Positions 51,511-60,910 of a stretch of DNA of 64,000 nt are shown here, piece by piece. Origin of the DNA: Tengunoibacter tsumagoiensis (lineage in GTDB: Bacteria > Chloroflexota > Ktedonobacteria > Ktedonobacterales > Ktedonobacteraceae). The stretch covers positions 2,108,001 through 2,172,000 of the forward strand of contig NZ_BIFR01000002.1 of assembly GCF_003967535.1 (NCBI RefSeq). Reading direction: 5' to 3'. Positions within the stretch are counted from its first letter, which is position 1. The number at the start of each line of letters is the position of its first letter. The translations under genes and the position numbers were made by a program. The notes beneath the pieces were generated by a model that worked only from the letters and a program-made list of their open reading frames with translations, did no database searches and was not told the origin of the DNA.

Positions 51511-53500
51511 AGGGTATCGGCAGTTGGCAAAAAGAGTAAATTATGCTATACTTTACTTGTTATCATTACAGGAGGTATCAGCAGTTGAAAGCGCAAAGCT
51601 TGTCATTCCCCATTCGGTTGCCCGAAGCCATACAGGCTGAGGCGTTGCGTTTGCTTGATGCTTCCCATGGTGCAATCAATGCCATTGTATGCGAGTTGTG
51701 GCCTCAACTTGATCTGTTTGCAGCTGATCGGCGAGGACCCGCCTGGAAGCAGGTCGAGAAACATCTTATTACTCGTAATGGGCATGGCAGCCGCCAGCAA
51801 CGCAATGAATGGGAGAGCGCTGGCAGAATTCTCCGGGCCCAGGCCACTCGCAAGCAGATCTTTGAAACGGTGGTGCCTCTGCTCACCGATGCCTTGATCC
51901 GTCCCGCTGATGAGAAACGGCCTGCTCGCAAAGACCACCGCGCCATCAGTGATCAGGTTCGTGCTTTACGCACCCAACTCCGTGACGAGGGTGAGGATGT
52001 TGATGCCTTTATGGCGATGACCAATGTTTTGGAGCAGGCGTGCAACGTCTTTTTGCGAACCGGCACGTTCCCCCAAACCTATTCAGAGCTTCAACCCGTT
52101 CCCGTTCACTCCGCCGGACAGATCACCTTTGCGGGTGATGATGGTATGCTCAAAGGGCAAACGTATCGTGCCCGCATCGAACACCGTCTCTTTTGCGATC
52201 TTGCCAGCCATGAAGAGCGCACGAACGCGAGCCTGTGGCTACGCTTGAAAGCTCCCGATGAGCAGCACAAGTGGGCGTGGGGAGCATGGAGCGTCGAGAT
52301 CCCCTTGCCAGAGGTGGTCTGCGGGTATCTCGATCAAGGAGCTACGACACAGGCACCGACCTTGCGCGAGGTGCGAGGCGATGACGGGCAACGTCTGGTC
52401 GTGCTCGATCTGATCCTCGAAGTTCCCGCAAAATACGTCTCCGATCTGGTACAGGAAAAACGAATTCTAGGTTTTGATTGGGGGGTGCGCTCGCTCATCA
52501 CCGTCTCCATCCTCGAAAAGCCTGATGTCGATGGCGAGCCTCCCAGGCAGATGAGCCGTCCTGTGTTTCTTGATACTGGAGCCCTCGATGGCAAACAGGC
52601 GAGACTGCGCCGGGAAATCGATAGGCTCAAATCCTGTAAACAACGCTACGATACACTCATTGAACAGGCTCAGCAGGCGTCTAAGAAGCAGCGCATACCA
52701 CTCCCCCCACACTTTGCAGAGTGGCAAACACGTACAGAGGGATACGAGAAGCGCATTGGGCAGTGTTGGGACATGTATGCCCGTCGGAACCAGGAAGTGG
52801 CCCACCTGGCGGCAAATCTGCTGATCCTGCTGGCGCTCCTCTTTGATTGCCGCATTATCTGTGGCGAGAACCTGACCACCCTCAAAACGATTGGACGGGG
52901 CAGAGGCGTGCGTGGGCGATTCCGCAACTGGCGGAACAACACGACGGTGCGGGGAGAATTGTGGCGCGTACTGAAATACAAGTGCTACCTTGCTGGGATA
53001 CGGACTCGCACGGTGGAACCTCGCGGCACAACGCACACGTGCCCACGGTGTCACGAGCCCGCTCGAACATTTGCCTCGCCAGCGTCAGCAGATCGGCGCA
53101 AGGCCATCGACTGGGGAGCGTGGCTGTGCTGTGAAAACCCGGCATGTGGCTGGAACGGGGCACGCGACTATGCAGCGAGCCTCAACATTGCCGCATTAGG
53201 CATCGCTTTTCTTCGGACCTATTGCGAAACCGGAACCTATCGAGGGTTTCGCATGACCTCTCAGGAGGTTAAGCCTTGCTCATACATTGGGCAAGGTGCG
53301 ACACAACTGTTGCTGTCGCAGGGTTTCACTACCCGCCCTATCAAGGGCAAACACGTTTACTATGCTGGTTGGTCCTATTCCATTCGTCTTTGCACTTCTC
53401 ATCCCGCAACAACGCTTGCCATTCTTTCAACCTCTCAACTCAGGAAGAATGTGCTCAGAAGTGCGTAATGTTCGCATAGTATCGTGTTTTGGCAACGGTT
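51511..53500 (+). mobile_element. tnpB-only insertion element (IS1341-like), copy 2
   Basis: This is 1,990 bp and has the same ends as copy 1 (AGGGTATCGG and GGCAACGGTT). It sits inside the AraC gene, which shows that insertion added no target-site duplication. Its promoter has TTGGCA (51524-51529) and TATACT (51547-51552), spaced 17; the -35 differs from the TTGACA of copy 1. The 75 bases before the coding start differ from copy 1 at five positions, against only about four in the 1.9-kb gene. Confidence 0.92.
51585..53468 (+). CDS. tnpB: TnpB-type RNA-guided nuclease, copy 2
   Basis: The 627-residue product is identical to that of copy 1 (D298, E428, D528 and the zinc ribbon are intact); the few base changes are synonymous (near 51800, 53006, 53069 and 53330). 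The start is TTG 51585 with AGGAGG upstream. If the guide runs into the flank as in other TnpB systems, it would match the AraC sequence downstream of 53500, in contrast to copy 1. There is no TnpA gene nearby. Confidence 0.9.
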   Translation: MKAQSLSFPIRLPEAIQAEALRLLDASHGAINAIVCELWPQLDLFAADRRGPAWKQVEKHLITRNGHGSRQQRNEWESAGRILRAQATRKQIFETVVPLLTDALIRPADEKRPARKDHRAISDQVRALRTQLRDEGEDVDAFMAMTNVLEQACNVFLRTGTFPQTYSELQPVPVHSAGQITFAGDDGMLKGQTYRARIEHRLFCDLASHEERTNASLWLRLKAPDEQHKWAWGAWSVEIPLPEVVCGYLDQGATTQAPTLREVRGDDGQRLVVLDLILEVPAKYVSDLVQEKRILGFDWGVRSLITVSILEKPDVDGEPPRQMSRPVFLDTGALDGKQARLRREIDRLKSCKQRYDTLIEQAQQASKKQRIPLPPHFAEWQTRTEGYEKRIGQCWDMYARRNQEVAHLAANLLILLALLFDCRIICGENLTTLKTIGRGRGVRGRFRNWRNNTTVRGELWRVLKYKCYLAGIRTRTVEPRGTTHTCPRCHEPARTFASPASADRRKAIDWGAWLCCENPACGWNGARDYAASLNIAALGIAFLRTYCETGTYRGFRMTSQEVKPCSYIGQGATQLLLSQGFTTRPIKGKHVYYAGWSYSIRLCTSHPATTLAILSTSQLRKNVLRSA

Positions 53501-53803
53501 CCCAAAGAGTTCTTTCAGGGCAATCTGCGGCAGACCAATGACATCAAAGTGCACAAAAACTTCGCGCACATCACAGTTCGTATGAGAATTGTACCGTACG
53601 CCTGCTGGAATAAAAAAAAGCTGCTCTGGCTCGAGCAGATAGCGTTCTTTATTCACGTGCTCCACCACAGCCCCACTTTTATCATGAATATACAGACGCC
53701 AGAAACTATCCTGTACATCCTGCAACCGCCACCAGGTTGGCTCGAGCGTTGCTATCTGACAGGTCAACAGACGTACATGAGCTACATCCAACATAGTGCT
53801 CAA
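53501..53803 (-). pseudogene. AraC-family regulator, N-terminal half (split by TnpB element)
   Basis: 101 codons encode the start of a cupin-type AraC sensor domain: VAHVRLLTCQIATLEPTWWRLQDVQDSFWRLYIHDKSGAVVEHV, RYLLEPEQLFFIPAGVRYN and REVFVHFDVIGLPQIALKELFG. The reading then enters the element at 53500. The gene was divergent from the small gene and dioxygenase at 53962-55036, and AraC regulators commonly control such neighbours. Confidence 0.88.
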
Positions 53804-53961
53804 CCTACTCCATGCTTAAAAATAGTCAGAATCAGACACAAGTGAAACGGTTTTCAGTATACCATCTCACTCAGCAGTCTGGTACGCTTAGAGCAGTTGT
53901 TGCAAACATGTTGCAATAATCATTTTACTTCATGTACTATTTTATACAGGAGATATATGCG

Positions 53962-54252
53962 ATGAGCAAACTTCGTCAGCAGATCCTTATTCTCCATTTA
54001 AAGAGCTCGGATCTGGCATCAAAAACGATTGCCTGGGCTTGTTACGATGGTGCCCTGTCTGCTTCTGAGCGTCAGATGCAATCCGGAGATTCTGTCACAC
54101 CTCCCTATTCGTCTGTTCTGGAAGCAATGCAAGATGGATGGTTTGTGATCCAGCTACCCGCTCTCCCCACCTATCTTCCTGGCCACGAACATGAAACAAA
54201 TAATCTTCCTTATGAGTATGTACTGGAAAGAAAGGTAGAGATCAATGAGTAG
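53962..54252 (+). CDS. Small unknown protein upstream of the dioxygenase
   Basis: A 96-residue protein starting at ATG 53962 (MSKLRQQ), with AGGAGAT upstream. It has no recognised family. The last ten residues (ERKVEINE) overlap the dioxygenase start by eight bases, so the two are translationally coupled and probably work together. A section reads VLEAMQDGWFVIQLPALPTYLPGHEHETNNLPYEYVLERK, which looks like a small alpha/beta domain. Confidence 0.7.
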   Translation: MSKLRQQILILHLKSSDLASKTIAWACYDGALSASERQMQSGDSVTPPYSSVLEAMQDGWFVIQLPALPTYLPGHEHETNNLPYEYVLERKVEINE

Positions 54253-55036
54253 TGTAGAGTTGCACCATCTTTTGACCGCTCAACAGATGGCTCAGTTTGT
54301 AACCAATGGCTTTCTAGTCCTTGACCAGCTTGTCCCTCAAGAATTGAATGAAGCCATTCTTGCCGATCAGAAAAAATGGTTGAATGCTGGCTATAACTTC
54401 TGGAAGACTTCGAGCAGCCTACAACAGGCCTTTGATCTCCCACAAGTTAAAGGAGCCATCCAGAGCTTTGTTGGTGTCAATCCCGGCTATGATCATTCCT
54501 ATCTCCATATTGTCAAACCTCATCACCTTGATGCTCAAGCATGGCATGCCGACTCAATTATCGATGTACGCCCCTTTGCCTTTGATATCCAGGCCTTCTA
54601 CTTTACCCATGATACGCCTGCAGAGATGGGCCCGACACTGGTTCTTCCAGGCTCACATCTACGCAAAGTAAACACGGGCAGTATTGAGCGCTACAAAAAC
54701 ATCATTGGGCAGCGTCAGCTAGTTGCACGCGCTGGAACAATCGCCTTTCTGCATCATGCCATCTGGCACTGCGCTCAACCAAACTTTACTGATACCACAC
54801 GTTATGTCTTCAAATTACGGCTACGTCCAGGCCAGGAACAGCGTGGTCTCTTTAACACGGAAGGATATAATAGTCCAGAAGTTGCATCTATCATCGAACA
54901 TGGCTATCAAGACTGGCAGGGCAATGAGGGACGCCTTGAACATGTCCAACGCGCTAAACTCTGGCGCTATGTAACAGGCGACAATACCATCGATTTTTCC
55001 TTTGAGGGAGCTCTCACACGTATGTCTATCCACTAA
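54245..55036 (+). CDS. Phytanoyl-CoA dioxygenase (PhyH) family protein
   Basis: A 263-residue Fe(II)/2-oxoglutarate-dependent oxygenase. The iron site is H101-x-D103 (AWHADS) and H175 (WHCAQ), with R186 as the likely 2-oxoglutarate anchor (TTRYVF). The N-terminus FVTNGFLVLDQLVPQELNEAIL is typical of PhyH. It would hydroxylate a small organic substrate, not identified. It overlaps the small gene upstream, and the broken AraC gene lies divergently beyond that. Confidence 0.88.
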   Translation: MSSVELHHLLTAQQMAQFVTNGFLVLDQLVPQELNEAILADQKKWLNAGYNFWKTSSSLQQAFDLPQVKGAIQSFVGVNPGYDHSYLHIVKPHHLDAQAWHADSIIDVRPFAFDIQAFYFTHDTPAEMGPTLVLPGSHLRKVNTGSIERYKNIIGQRQLVARAGTIAFLHHAIWHCAQPNFTDTTRYVFKLRLRPGQEQRGLFNTEGYNSPEVASIIEHGYQDWQGNEGRLEHVQRAKLWRYVTGDNTIDFSFEGALTRMSIH

Positions 55037-55421
55037 ACCTGACGAAGCATTCAAGGAGAGACAAACGTTATTCACCCATTATTTATCCCTATCCGTCTCG
55101 AAATAATGCTTCTCCAGCTTGTGGCGACATTCTCTACAAGCTGGACAGCCTCTCCTATTGGCAGATCAGACACATGTAAGCATAGCTGTCCCTGCGTATT
55201 GTCACAACCACTATAATGATAGTCTAACATGCCAATCTATGAAGGCTGAGACTCATTCAGTCCATAGTTCGTCAAATAAGTATAATAGTTCTGCAAATGA
55301 CAACTTTCCTCAACAGAAGGCGGTTTATGTAGCGCGTCATGCTCGTGTTATAGGCAAACCAATTCGACACACATGTATGACTACAGGTTCGACAATATAT
55401 ATATAACTACAGGAATACCAT
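55037..55421. other. Gene-free stretch with hairpin 55114-55144
   Basis: CCAGCTTGT (55114-55122) pairs with ACAAGCTGG (55136-55144) about 80 bases past the dioxygenase stop, probably the end of that transcript. Short open frames across the rest lack ribosome sites and I do not support them. Confidence 0.5.
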
Positions 55422-56180
55422 ATGTATCAGATGAGAAGGCCTGCAATTCATAACGTGCAGGTAGGGAATCAGCGCATAAGCTATCAAACATTGGGAGATG
55501 GAGACCCGGTCATCCTGGTTCATGGCCTCTCGGGCTCTTTACTCTGGTGGAGCCGCAATATTCAAGACCTGGCTCAGGATCACCGCGTCTATCTGGTTGA
55601 TCTTCCAGGCTTTGGCTCGATGCGTCGTGTAAGCACACGCTTTACTATCATGAAGGCAGCTCAATGGCTGCTTGCATGGATGGAGACAGTCAATATACAG
55701 AAAGCAGATTTTATAGGACACTCTATGGGAGGCTATATCTGTATCTGGATTGCAGCCCATCATCCTGCATTGGTCTCGCGTCTGGTTCTGGTCTCACCCG
55801 CAGTACTATCGGAAATACGAAAGATCTGGGGGTATGCTATTCCGCTTCTCTCTACCATTGCCTATCTTCAACGAGATTTCTTTTTTATCTTGATATATGA
55901 CGCTCTCAGAGCTGGACCATTAACCCTGTTACAAGCAACATATGACCTGCTATCCGTCGATGCGCAGGAAGAGATAGCCAGGATCTCAGTACCAACGCTT
56001 CTTATCTGGGGAGAAAACGATACATTGGTTCCCCCATCAATCGGGCATACCTTGCATACAAAGCTTGCCAGTTCTCGCCTGGTCATCTTACACAATGCCA
56101 GCCATATAAGTATGTATGACCAACCTGCCCAATTCAATGCCCTGGTCAAAGCATTTTTCAATGGAGAAGGTGCAGGGTGA
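55422..56180 (+). CDS. Alpha/beta-fold hydrolase
   Basis: A 252-residue hydrolase. The oxyanion loop is VHGLSGSLLWW, the nucleophile GHSMGG (Ser about 102), the acid is in LIWGENDTLVP and the catalytic His in HNASHISMYDQP. The cap region is short and helical. It resembles esterases and C-C bond hydrolases of the MhpC type. AGGAATACC precedes the ATG. No adjacent catabolic genes indicate a substrate. Confidence 0.9.
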   Translation: MYQMRRPAIHNVQVGNQRISYQTLGDGDPVILVHGLSGSLLWWSRNIQDLAQDHRVYLVDLPGFGSMRRVSTRFTIMKAAQWLLAWMETVNIQKADFIGHSMGGYICIWIAAHHPALVSRLVLVSPAVLSEIRKIWGYAIPLLSTIAYLQRDFFFILIYDALRAGPLTLLQATYDLLSVDAQEEIARISVPTLLIWGENDTLVPPSIGHTLHTKLASSRLVILHNASHISMYDQPAQFNALVKAFFNGEGAG

Positions 56181-56380
56181 CAGAACACGCTACGCTCAAC
56201 CAATTATGAATACCATACCATACACACCTGAGACCTTTATCATCCATCATTGGCTGGACATCAATAATCGCCTCTCTGTTATCACAATCCCCAAAACTCA
56301 TCGGCACAATCTGCAACCTCTGCAAAGCTTTTTGTATTCTACGTTATAGATACGAAGATAAAGAGAGCGAAAAGGAAGAT

Positions 56381-57010
56381 ATGCAGCCAGAAAACTTACC
56401 AGGCACTGGTTCTTTGCAAAACGAACAGCTAGCGGATCTGCTAGAATTGCTGGCTAATGATCTGGATCGCTATTTTCATCAACTTGTTTTGCATACGCAA
56501 CACAGGCTTTATATCTTTGTCTTGCGTCAGACGGGAAGCCCCCAGGATGCAGAGGATATTGTACAGGAAGCTTTTATCCGCGCCTATCACGCGCTTGCCA
56601 ACTATTCGCCTGAGCGGATCCGTGTCATGCAGCTACAGGCATGGCTTTACAAAATTACGCTTCACATCGTGTATCGTCAAAGTAGCAATAGTGCCCGCCT
56701 CCAGTGTATGCCGCTTGATCTATCCGAAGAGAGTGCGCTTCTCACTATAGAAGATGCTGAATACCAGCAACCTGAAAAGGCACTGGAGGGACGAGAAAAC
56801 TTACACGAATTGGAGGCACTGATCTCTCAGCTTCCAGAACAATATCGGGTGGCTGTCAATTGCTACTATGTTGCGGACTTAAGCTATCGCGAGATTGCTG
56901 ATCTCCTCCATCAACCACTAGGTACCATCAAATCAAACGTGCACCGTGGAATACAACTTTTACGCAAAATAGCATTATCAACTCAGGTAAGAGGCCAATA
57001 TGCACAATAA
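56381..57010 (+). CDS. ECF-type RNA polymerase sigma factor
   Basis: A 209-residue sigma-70 family protein. Region 2 reads LYIFVLRQTGSPQDAEDIVQEAFIRAYHALANY, and region 4 reads ISQLPEQYRVAVNCYYVADLSYREIADLLHQPLGTIKSNVHRGI. A 45-residue linker joins them. AAAAGGAAG precedes the ATG. It overlaps the HEAT-repeat membrane protein by 11 bases, which suggests that protein is its membrane-bound control partner (anti-sigma role), although no classical zinc-binding anti-sigma motif is present there. Confidence 0.94.
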   Translation: MQPENLPGTGSLQNEQLADLLELLANDLDRYFHQLVLHTQHRLYIFVLRQTGSPQDAEDIVQEAFIRAYHALANYSPERIRVMQLQAWLYKITLHIVYRQSSNSARLQCMPLDLSEESALLTIEDAEYQQPEKALEGRENLHELEALISQLPEQYRVAVNCYYVADLSYREIADLLHQPLGTIKSNVHRGIQLLRKIALSTQVRGQYAQ

Positions 57011-58361
57011 AGAGAATGAGCAGCACAAAAATGTACCAGGAGAGAATCACGAAGGTGCTATCGAGGTACCTTCTACGCTCCTGCCCAATGTGCTCCACCA
57101 TCTTGGGCTTACATCTGAGCAACAAACAGCCAGCCAGAACTCCTCTGTTGAGAGTCTCCTTGCTACCTTACAAGACAGTTCGTGGGAGAAGCGGGCCGCT
57201 GCGGTACGTGCCCTGGGGACGTGCAACGTGGCTATTCCTATGAATGCTTTTTTGTCGGTTCTTCATGATGAGGATGCAACCGTACGTGCGACAGCAGTAC
57301 ATACGATTGGAACTATGGAACGGCGGGCTCCTCTTCACTGGTTGGTAGAAGCATTGCATGACTCAGATTGGCATGTACGTGAGGTAGCAGTCCTGGCACT
57401 TGGGAAACAGAAGGAACGTATCCCCAACGAACTGATTATGATAGCCCTGCATGATGCAGATGAAATGGTCCGACAAACCGCCAGATCTGTCTTACATGAC
57501 CAGACAAAGAGAATACACGAGCAAAATTGGGAGAAAATATCTATGCAAAAAGAACAATATGATACCTCTCTGCGAAAAAACAGACAGACCGTCAAGGAAA
57601 AAGAAAAGGAAGCACAACCAGAGTATAATGGTGCAATCTTTGAATATAGCAGCCATTTTGCTGCCTCGCGGAGCGTAAAAGAGCAGGCTCAGGTCTATAC
57701 TACCCATGAATATACACCAGTACAACACCGTCAGTCTCAGCCAGAAACGGAGTCTTATCTCTACTCAGCATTTCCTTTACGGGGCGAAAAGATTACCAGC
57801 CATCGTTTACGACGTAAATCGCATAAAGGTTGGTGGGCTGCGCTTATAGTGACAGCCATTTTCTGTCTGGAATTAGGCCGTTTAAGTACACTGGTCGTAC
57901 CATCATTCCAATCTGGTATCTTCGCCAGCCCAACCTCTATGCATGTTTCAGCTATGCCTACGCCTGGACCACCCGTTGTAACTGGACCACCCGTTGTATT
58001 AATAACCAATCCGTTTCCTTTTGCACCAGATGCATACGCTTCTATTATGCAAAGTGAGCTCTCGAAGGATCTCGATCTTACCCCAACACAAATTCAAGTA
58101 AATGTGCGGGCTACAAGAGGAGATATAGATGCGGTTGCTGCCAAACAAAATCTGCCTGATTCCCAATTACATGACATAGAATTGAATATGCTTCAGGCTA
58201 CTCTTACTGCCGCTGTTAATAATAAAGATATTAATCAACAGGATGCTGACCAATTAATGCAGAATTTTCACGATGACTCTATACTTAGAGATATGGCCAC
58301 GCTTACACTACTCTACCCTGAGAGTAGCATTCATTCTATGGTGCCCCCGTCTTCCAGATAA
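57000..58361 (+). CDS. HEAT-repeat membrane protein, possible anti-sigma partner
   Basis: A 453-residue protein. Residues 50-165 contain about four HEAT repeats (SSWEKRAAAVRALGTC, EDATVRATAVHTIGTM, SDWHVREVAVLALGKQ, ADEMVRQTARSVLHDQ). A charged coiled region follows, then one transmembrane helix (about 277-298, WWAALIVTAIFCLELGRLSTLVV) and an external part with a Pro-rich spacer and a helical end. One membrane pass with a cytoplasmic N-terminus and coupling to an ECF sigma gene fit an anti-sigma or sensor function; this is inference. Confidence 0.75.
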   Translation: MHNKENEQHKNVPGENHEGAIEVPSTLLPNVLHHLGLTSEQQTASQNSSVESLLATLQDSSWEKRAAAVRALGTCNVAIPMNAFLSVLHDEDATVRATAVHTIGTMERRAPLHWLVEALHDSDWHVREVAVLALGKQKERIPNELIMIALHDADEMVRQTARSVLHDQTKRIHEQNWEKISMQKEQYDTSLRKNRQTVKEKEKEAQPEYNGAIFEYSSHFAASRSVKEQAQVYTTHEYTPVQHRQSQPETESYLYSAFPLRGEKITSHRLRRKSHKGWWAALIVTAIFCLELGRLSTLVVPSFQSGIFASPTSMHVSAMPTPGPPVVTGPPVVLITNPFPFAPDAYASIMQSELSKDLDLTPTQIQVNVRATRGDIDAVAAKQNLPDSQLHDIELNMLQATLTAAVNNKDINQQDADQLMQNFHDDSILRDMATLTLLYPESSIHSMVPPSSR

Positions 58362-58424
58362 GCGCTACGTTTCAATTCGTCCTGGTTTGAAAAAAGCAAA
58401 CTTACTGCTTACTATAGGAAATAA

Positions 58425-58458
58425 AGAGAGGTTAGTTACGGTTATAACTAATCTCTCT
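58425..58458. terminator. Bidirectional terminator
   Basis: AGAGAGGTTAGTT pairs with AACTAATCTCTCT (one mismatch) between two converging genes. Confidence 0.75.
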
Positions 58459-58507
58459 CAACTGTGAAGGGCGTATCGGGTTCAGCTAATGATAGCCTGA
58501 CGTTATC

Positions 58508-60910
58508 TCACTCACGGATACTCCGGGCTGGCAATGGACGAACCAATGGACTCATGATGGGTAATTCTTTTTTGCCACGCGGAAGGCGCTGGCGAACAAG
58601 GTAATCTGGGGCATTCGCCAGGTCGTTCTTCTCCAATGTAATGTCATCACCAAAGCGATTGAAGAAGGAGAGCTCAAAATTGGGCGTCTCACCAAGCGCA
58701 CCATGAGGGCAGACCTCAACACAGTCTCCACAGAAGATACAACGATCAAGTGCAAAGGCGTAACGGGCCAGATGACGTTCTGCCATCATTAATGAACCTG
58801 TTGGGCAGACCTGTACACAGGCTCCACATGAGACACAGTCTGTCTCATGTAAGCTCACGTTAAATGGTGTTGAAACGATCGTGTCAAAACCCTTGCCAAA
58901 CATTCCATAACAGTTGGGGCCGATCACATCATGGCAGACACGGACACATTGCGTACAGTTAATGCATTTATTAGGATCGCGCAAGATAAAACTGTGGGAT
59001 AGATCTGTATCGTAATCATGATAGTCGCGAGCCTCACCAGCATGAAAACGATTATCAGCCAGGCCATGTTCAATACTGTATTTCTGCAGATCACATTGAC
59101 CCGCAGCAGGACAGGCACATTGTAGGCAGCGTGCTGCCTCGCGTTGCGCCTGCTCCTGAAGGTATCCCATCTCAATAAGTTGGAAGTTCCGCTTACGCTC
59201 CTCGTATGGTAGCATAGGCATCTTGACTTTAGGCTCAACAGGCTTGTAAGGTACGATATCAAAGAGATCTGGCCGACGTTCCTCAAGCTCTAAACGCCGG
59301 GCAACCTCATTCATATCCTCGCCCATGAGATAACTATGAATTGAGCGTGCATTCAGTTTTCCCTGGGCAACACATTCAATAATGGTTTTCGCACCCATCT
59401 GACAGTCACCACCCGCAAAGATACCTTCTCGATCGGTCATAAAGTTGTGTGAGTTGGTCTGAATGGTGCCCCATTTCGTCCATCTGACTCCTGATTGTTC
59501 GCTGAGAACCCGGGTATCTGGTTTCTGCCCATAGGCTGGAATAATGGTCGTACAGGGAATCACATATTCTGATCCCTCAATCGGCACTGGACGGCGACGG
59601 CCACTCGCATCAGGTTGACCTAATTTATTACGTAAAAACTCAAGCCCTTTGACCTTATTATTTTCGGTTATGACTCTGGTGGCCTGCGAATAAAGGATAA
59701 CCTCTGCACCCTCGGCCTCTCCATCCTCCACTTCTTCAGGGGTTGCGGTCATTTCACTCCGTCCACGCCGATAGACGGTATGGACTCTGGCACCCAGGCG
59801 TGTCGAGGTTCTCGTACAATCAAAGGTGGTAAATCCACCGCCCAGGACAACTACTTCATCTTTTTCAGTCACTGGCACCGAGTTACCAACAACCTTATCT
59901 CCCAGGAATGCAATAGCATTGATGACGCCTTCTGCATCTTCTCCAGGAGCTCCCAGCGGGTTACTGGTCCAGGCTCCGATTGCTAGATAGACTGCATCAA
60001 ACCCCTGCGCAAGGAGATCGTCAATCTCAAAGTCGCGTCCTAGTTTAACGTTTGTTTGTAGATCAACTCCCAAGTGCCAGACATGCTCAAATTCACGATC
60101 CATCATGTCTTTCGGCAGACGATACTCAGGAATACCATAGCGCAGCATGCCACCAGCCTGAGGCTGCATTTCAAAGACTTTGCAATAGTGTCCGCGTAGC
60201 GCCAGATAATAGGCACAGGTTAATCCCGATGGCCCTCCCCCAATTATGGCGACTTTCTTGCCAGTTGGTGGGTCCTGCACATAGGGGACGGGAGGATTAA
60301 GAAGGTTGCTCTCAGCAGCATGCCCATGCATACGGCAGATTGCAATCTCCTCATCTACCAGTGCACGCCGACATGCATGTTGGCAGGGAGCAGGGCAGGT
60401 CAGGCCAAGAATATACGGAAATGGTAAGACTTCTTTTACCAATCGCGTAGCTTCTGTCATCGCTCCTTGTGCAATCAGTTCCAGGTAACCAGGAATATCA
60501 ATATGTGTGGGGCAATCAACCTGACAGGGAGGCTGGCAGTAGGCGTTATGATCGGAAAGCATCATTTCTAGATTCGTGCGACGAATGTGGAAGAGATCAT
60601 CAGAGTTCGTTGTGATCACCATTCCTGGCTCTGCCGCAGTATTACAAGAAGGTAAAGGGCGTTCGATGCCTTCGATATGGACCAGACACATGCGACATGC
60701 GGAGGTTGGCTCAAGTTTTTCATCGTTACAAAGGTTAGGGATATCGCGAATACCATGATCAATCGCAACGCTCAGGATCGTCTGACCTTCATATGCCTGC
60801 ATAACCTTTCCATCGAGGGTGATGGAAAAACTAGCATGACCAATGTCGTTACGATGCATTAAAGACGGCTGAATCAAAGGAGATACATGATCTCGAACAG
60901 ATATGGCCAT
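58508..60910 (-). CDS. Multi-domain Fe-S/FAD oxidoreductase (NuoG-type 2Fe-2S, GltD-type FAD, 4Fe-4S)
   Basis: An 800-residue cytoplasmic protein. About 27-110 is a 2Fe-2S ferredoxin domain (C61, C72, C75, C89), and about 120-200 a Cys-rich helical domain as in GltD (CQPPCQVDCP). Residues 215-530 form the FAD/NAD(P) part (IIGGGPSGLTCAYYLA, VVVLGGGFTTFDCTRT, IFAGGDCQMG). A GltD-like CLQCACPAAGQC follows, and then three 4Fe-4S motifs (CINCTQCVRVC, CVSCGACVQVCP, CIFCGDCVEVCP). Such proteins pass electrons between NAD(P)H and ferredoxin or a partner such as formate dehydrogenase; the partner is not adjacent. GAGAGGAAA precedes the ATG. Confidence 0.9.
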   Translation of the reverse strand: MAISVRDHVSPLIQPSLMHRNDIGHASFSITLDGKVMQAYEGQTILSVAIDHGIRDIPNLCNDEKLEPTSACRMCLVHIEGIERPLPSCNTAAEPGMVITTNSDDLFHIRRTNLEMMLSDHNAYCQPPCQVDCPTHIDIPGYLELIAQGAMTEATRLVKEVLPFPYILGLTCPAPCQHACRRALVDEEIAICRMHGHAAESNLLNPPVPYVQDPPTGKKVAIIGGGPSGLTCAYYLALRGHYCKVFEMQPQAGGMLRYGIPEYRLPKDMMDREFEHVWHLGVDLQTNVKLGRDFEIDDLLAQGFDAVYLAIGAWTSNPLGAPGEDAEGVINAIAFLGDKVVGNSVPVTEKDEVVVLGGGFTTFDCTRTSTRLGARVHTVYRRGRSEMTATPEEVEDGEAEGAEVILYSQATRVITENNKVKGLEFLRNKLGQPDASGRRRPVPIEGSEYVIPCTTIIPAYGQKPDTRVLSEQSGVRWTKWGTIQTNSHNFMTDREGIFAGGDCQMGAKTIIECVAQGKLNARSIHSYLMGEDMNEVARRLELEERRPDLFDIVPYKPVEPKVKMPMLPYEERKRNFQLIEMGYLQEQAQREAARCLQCACPAAGQCDLQKYSIEHGLADNRFHAGEARDYHDYDTDLSHSFILRDPNKCINCTQCVRVCHDVIGPNCYGMFGKGFDTIVSTPFNVSLHETDCVSCGACVQVCPTGSLMMAERHLARYAFALDRCIFCGDCVEVCPHGALGETPNFELSFFNRFGDDITLEKNDLANAPDYLVRQRLPRGKKELPIMSPLVRPLPARSIRE

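Noticed and set aside
52467..53054. 195-codon frame antisense to tnpB (also at 26189-26776)
   Set aside because: It is in both copies simply because the element is duplicated; it has no start signals or known motif.
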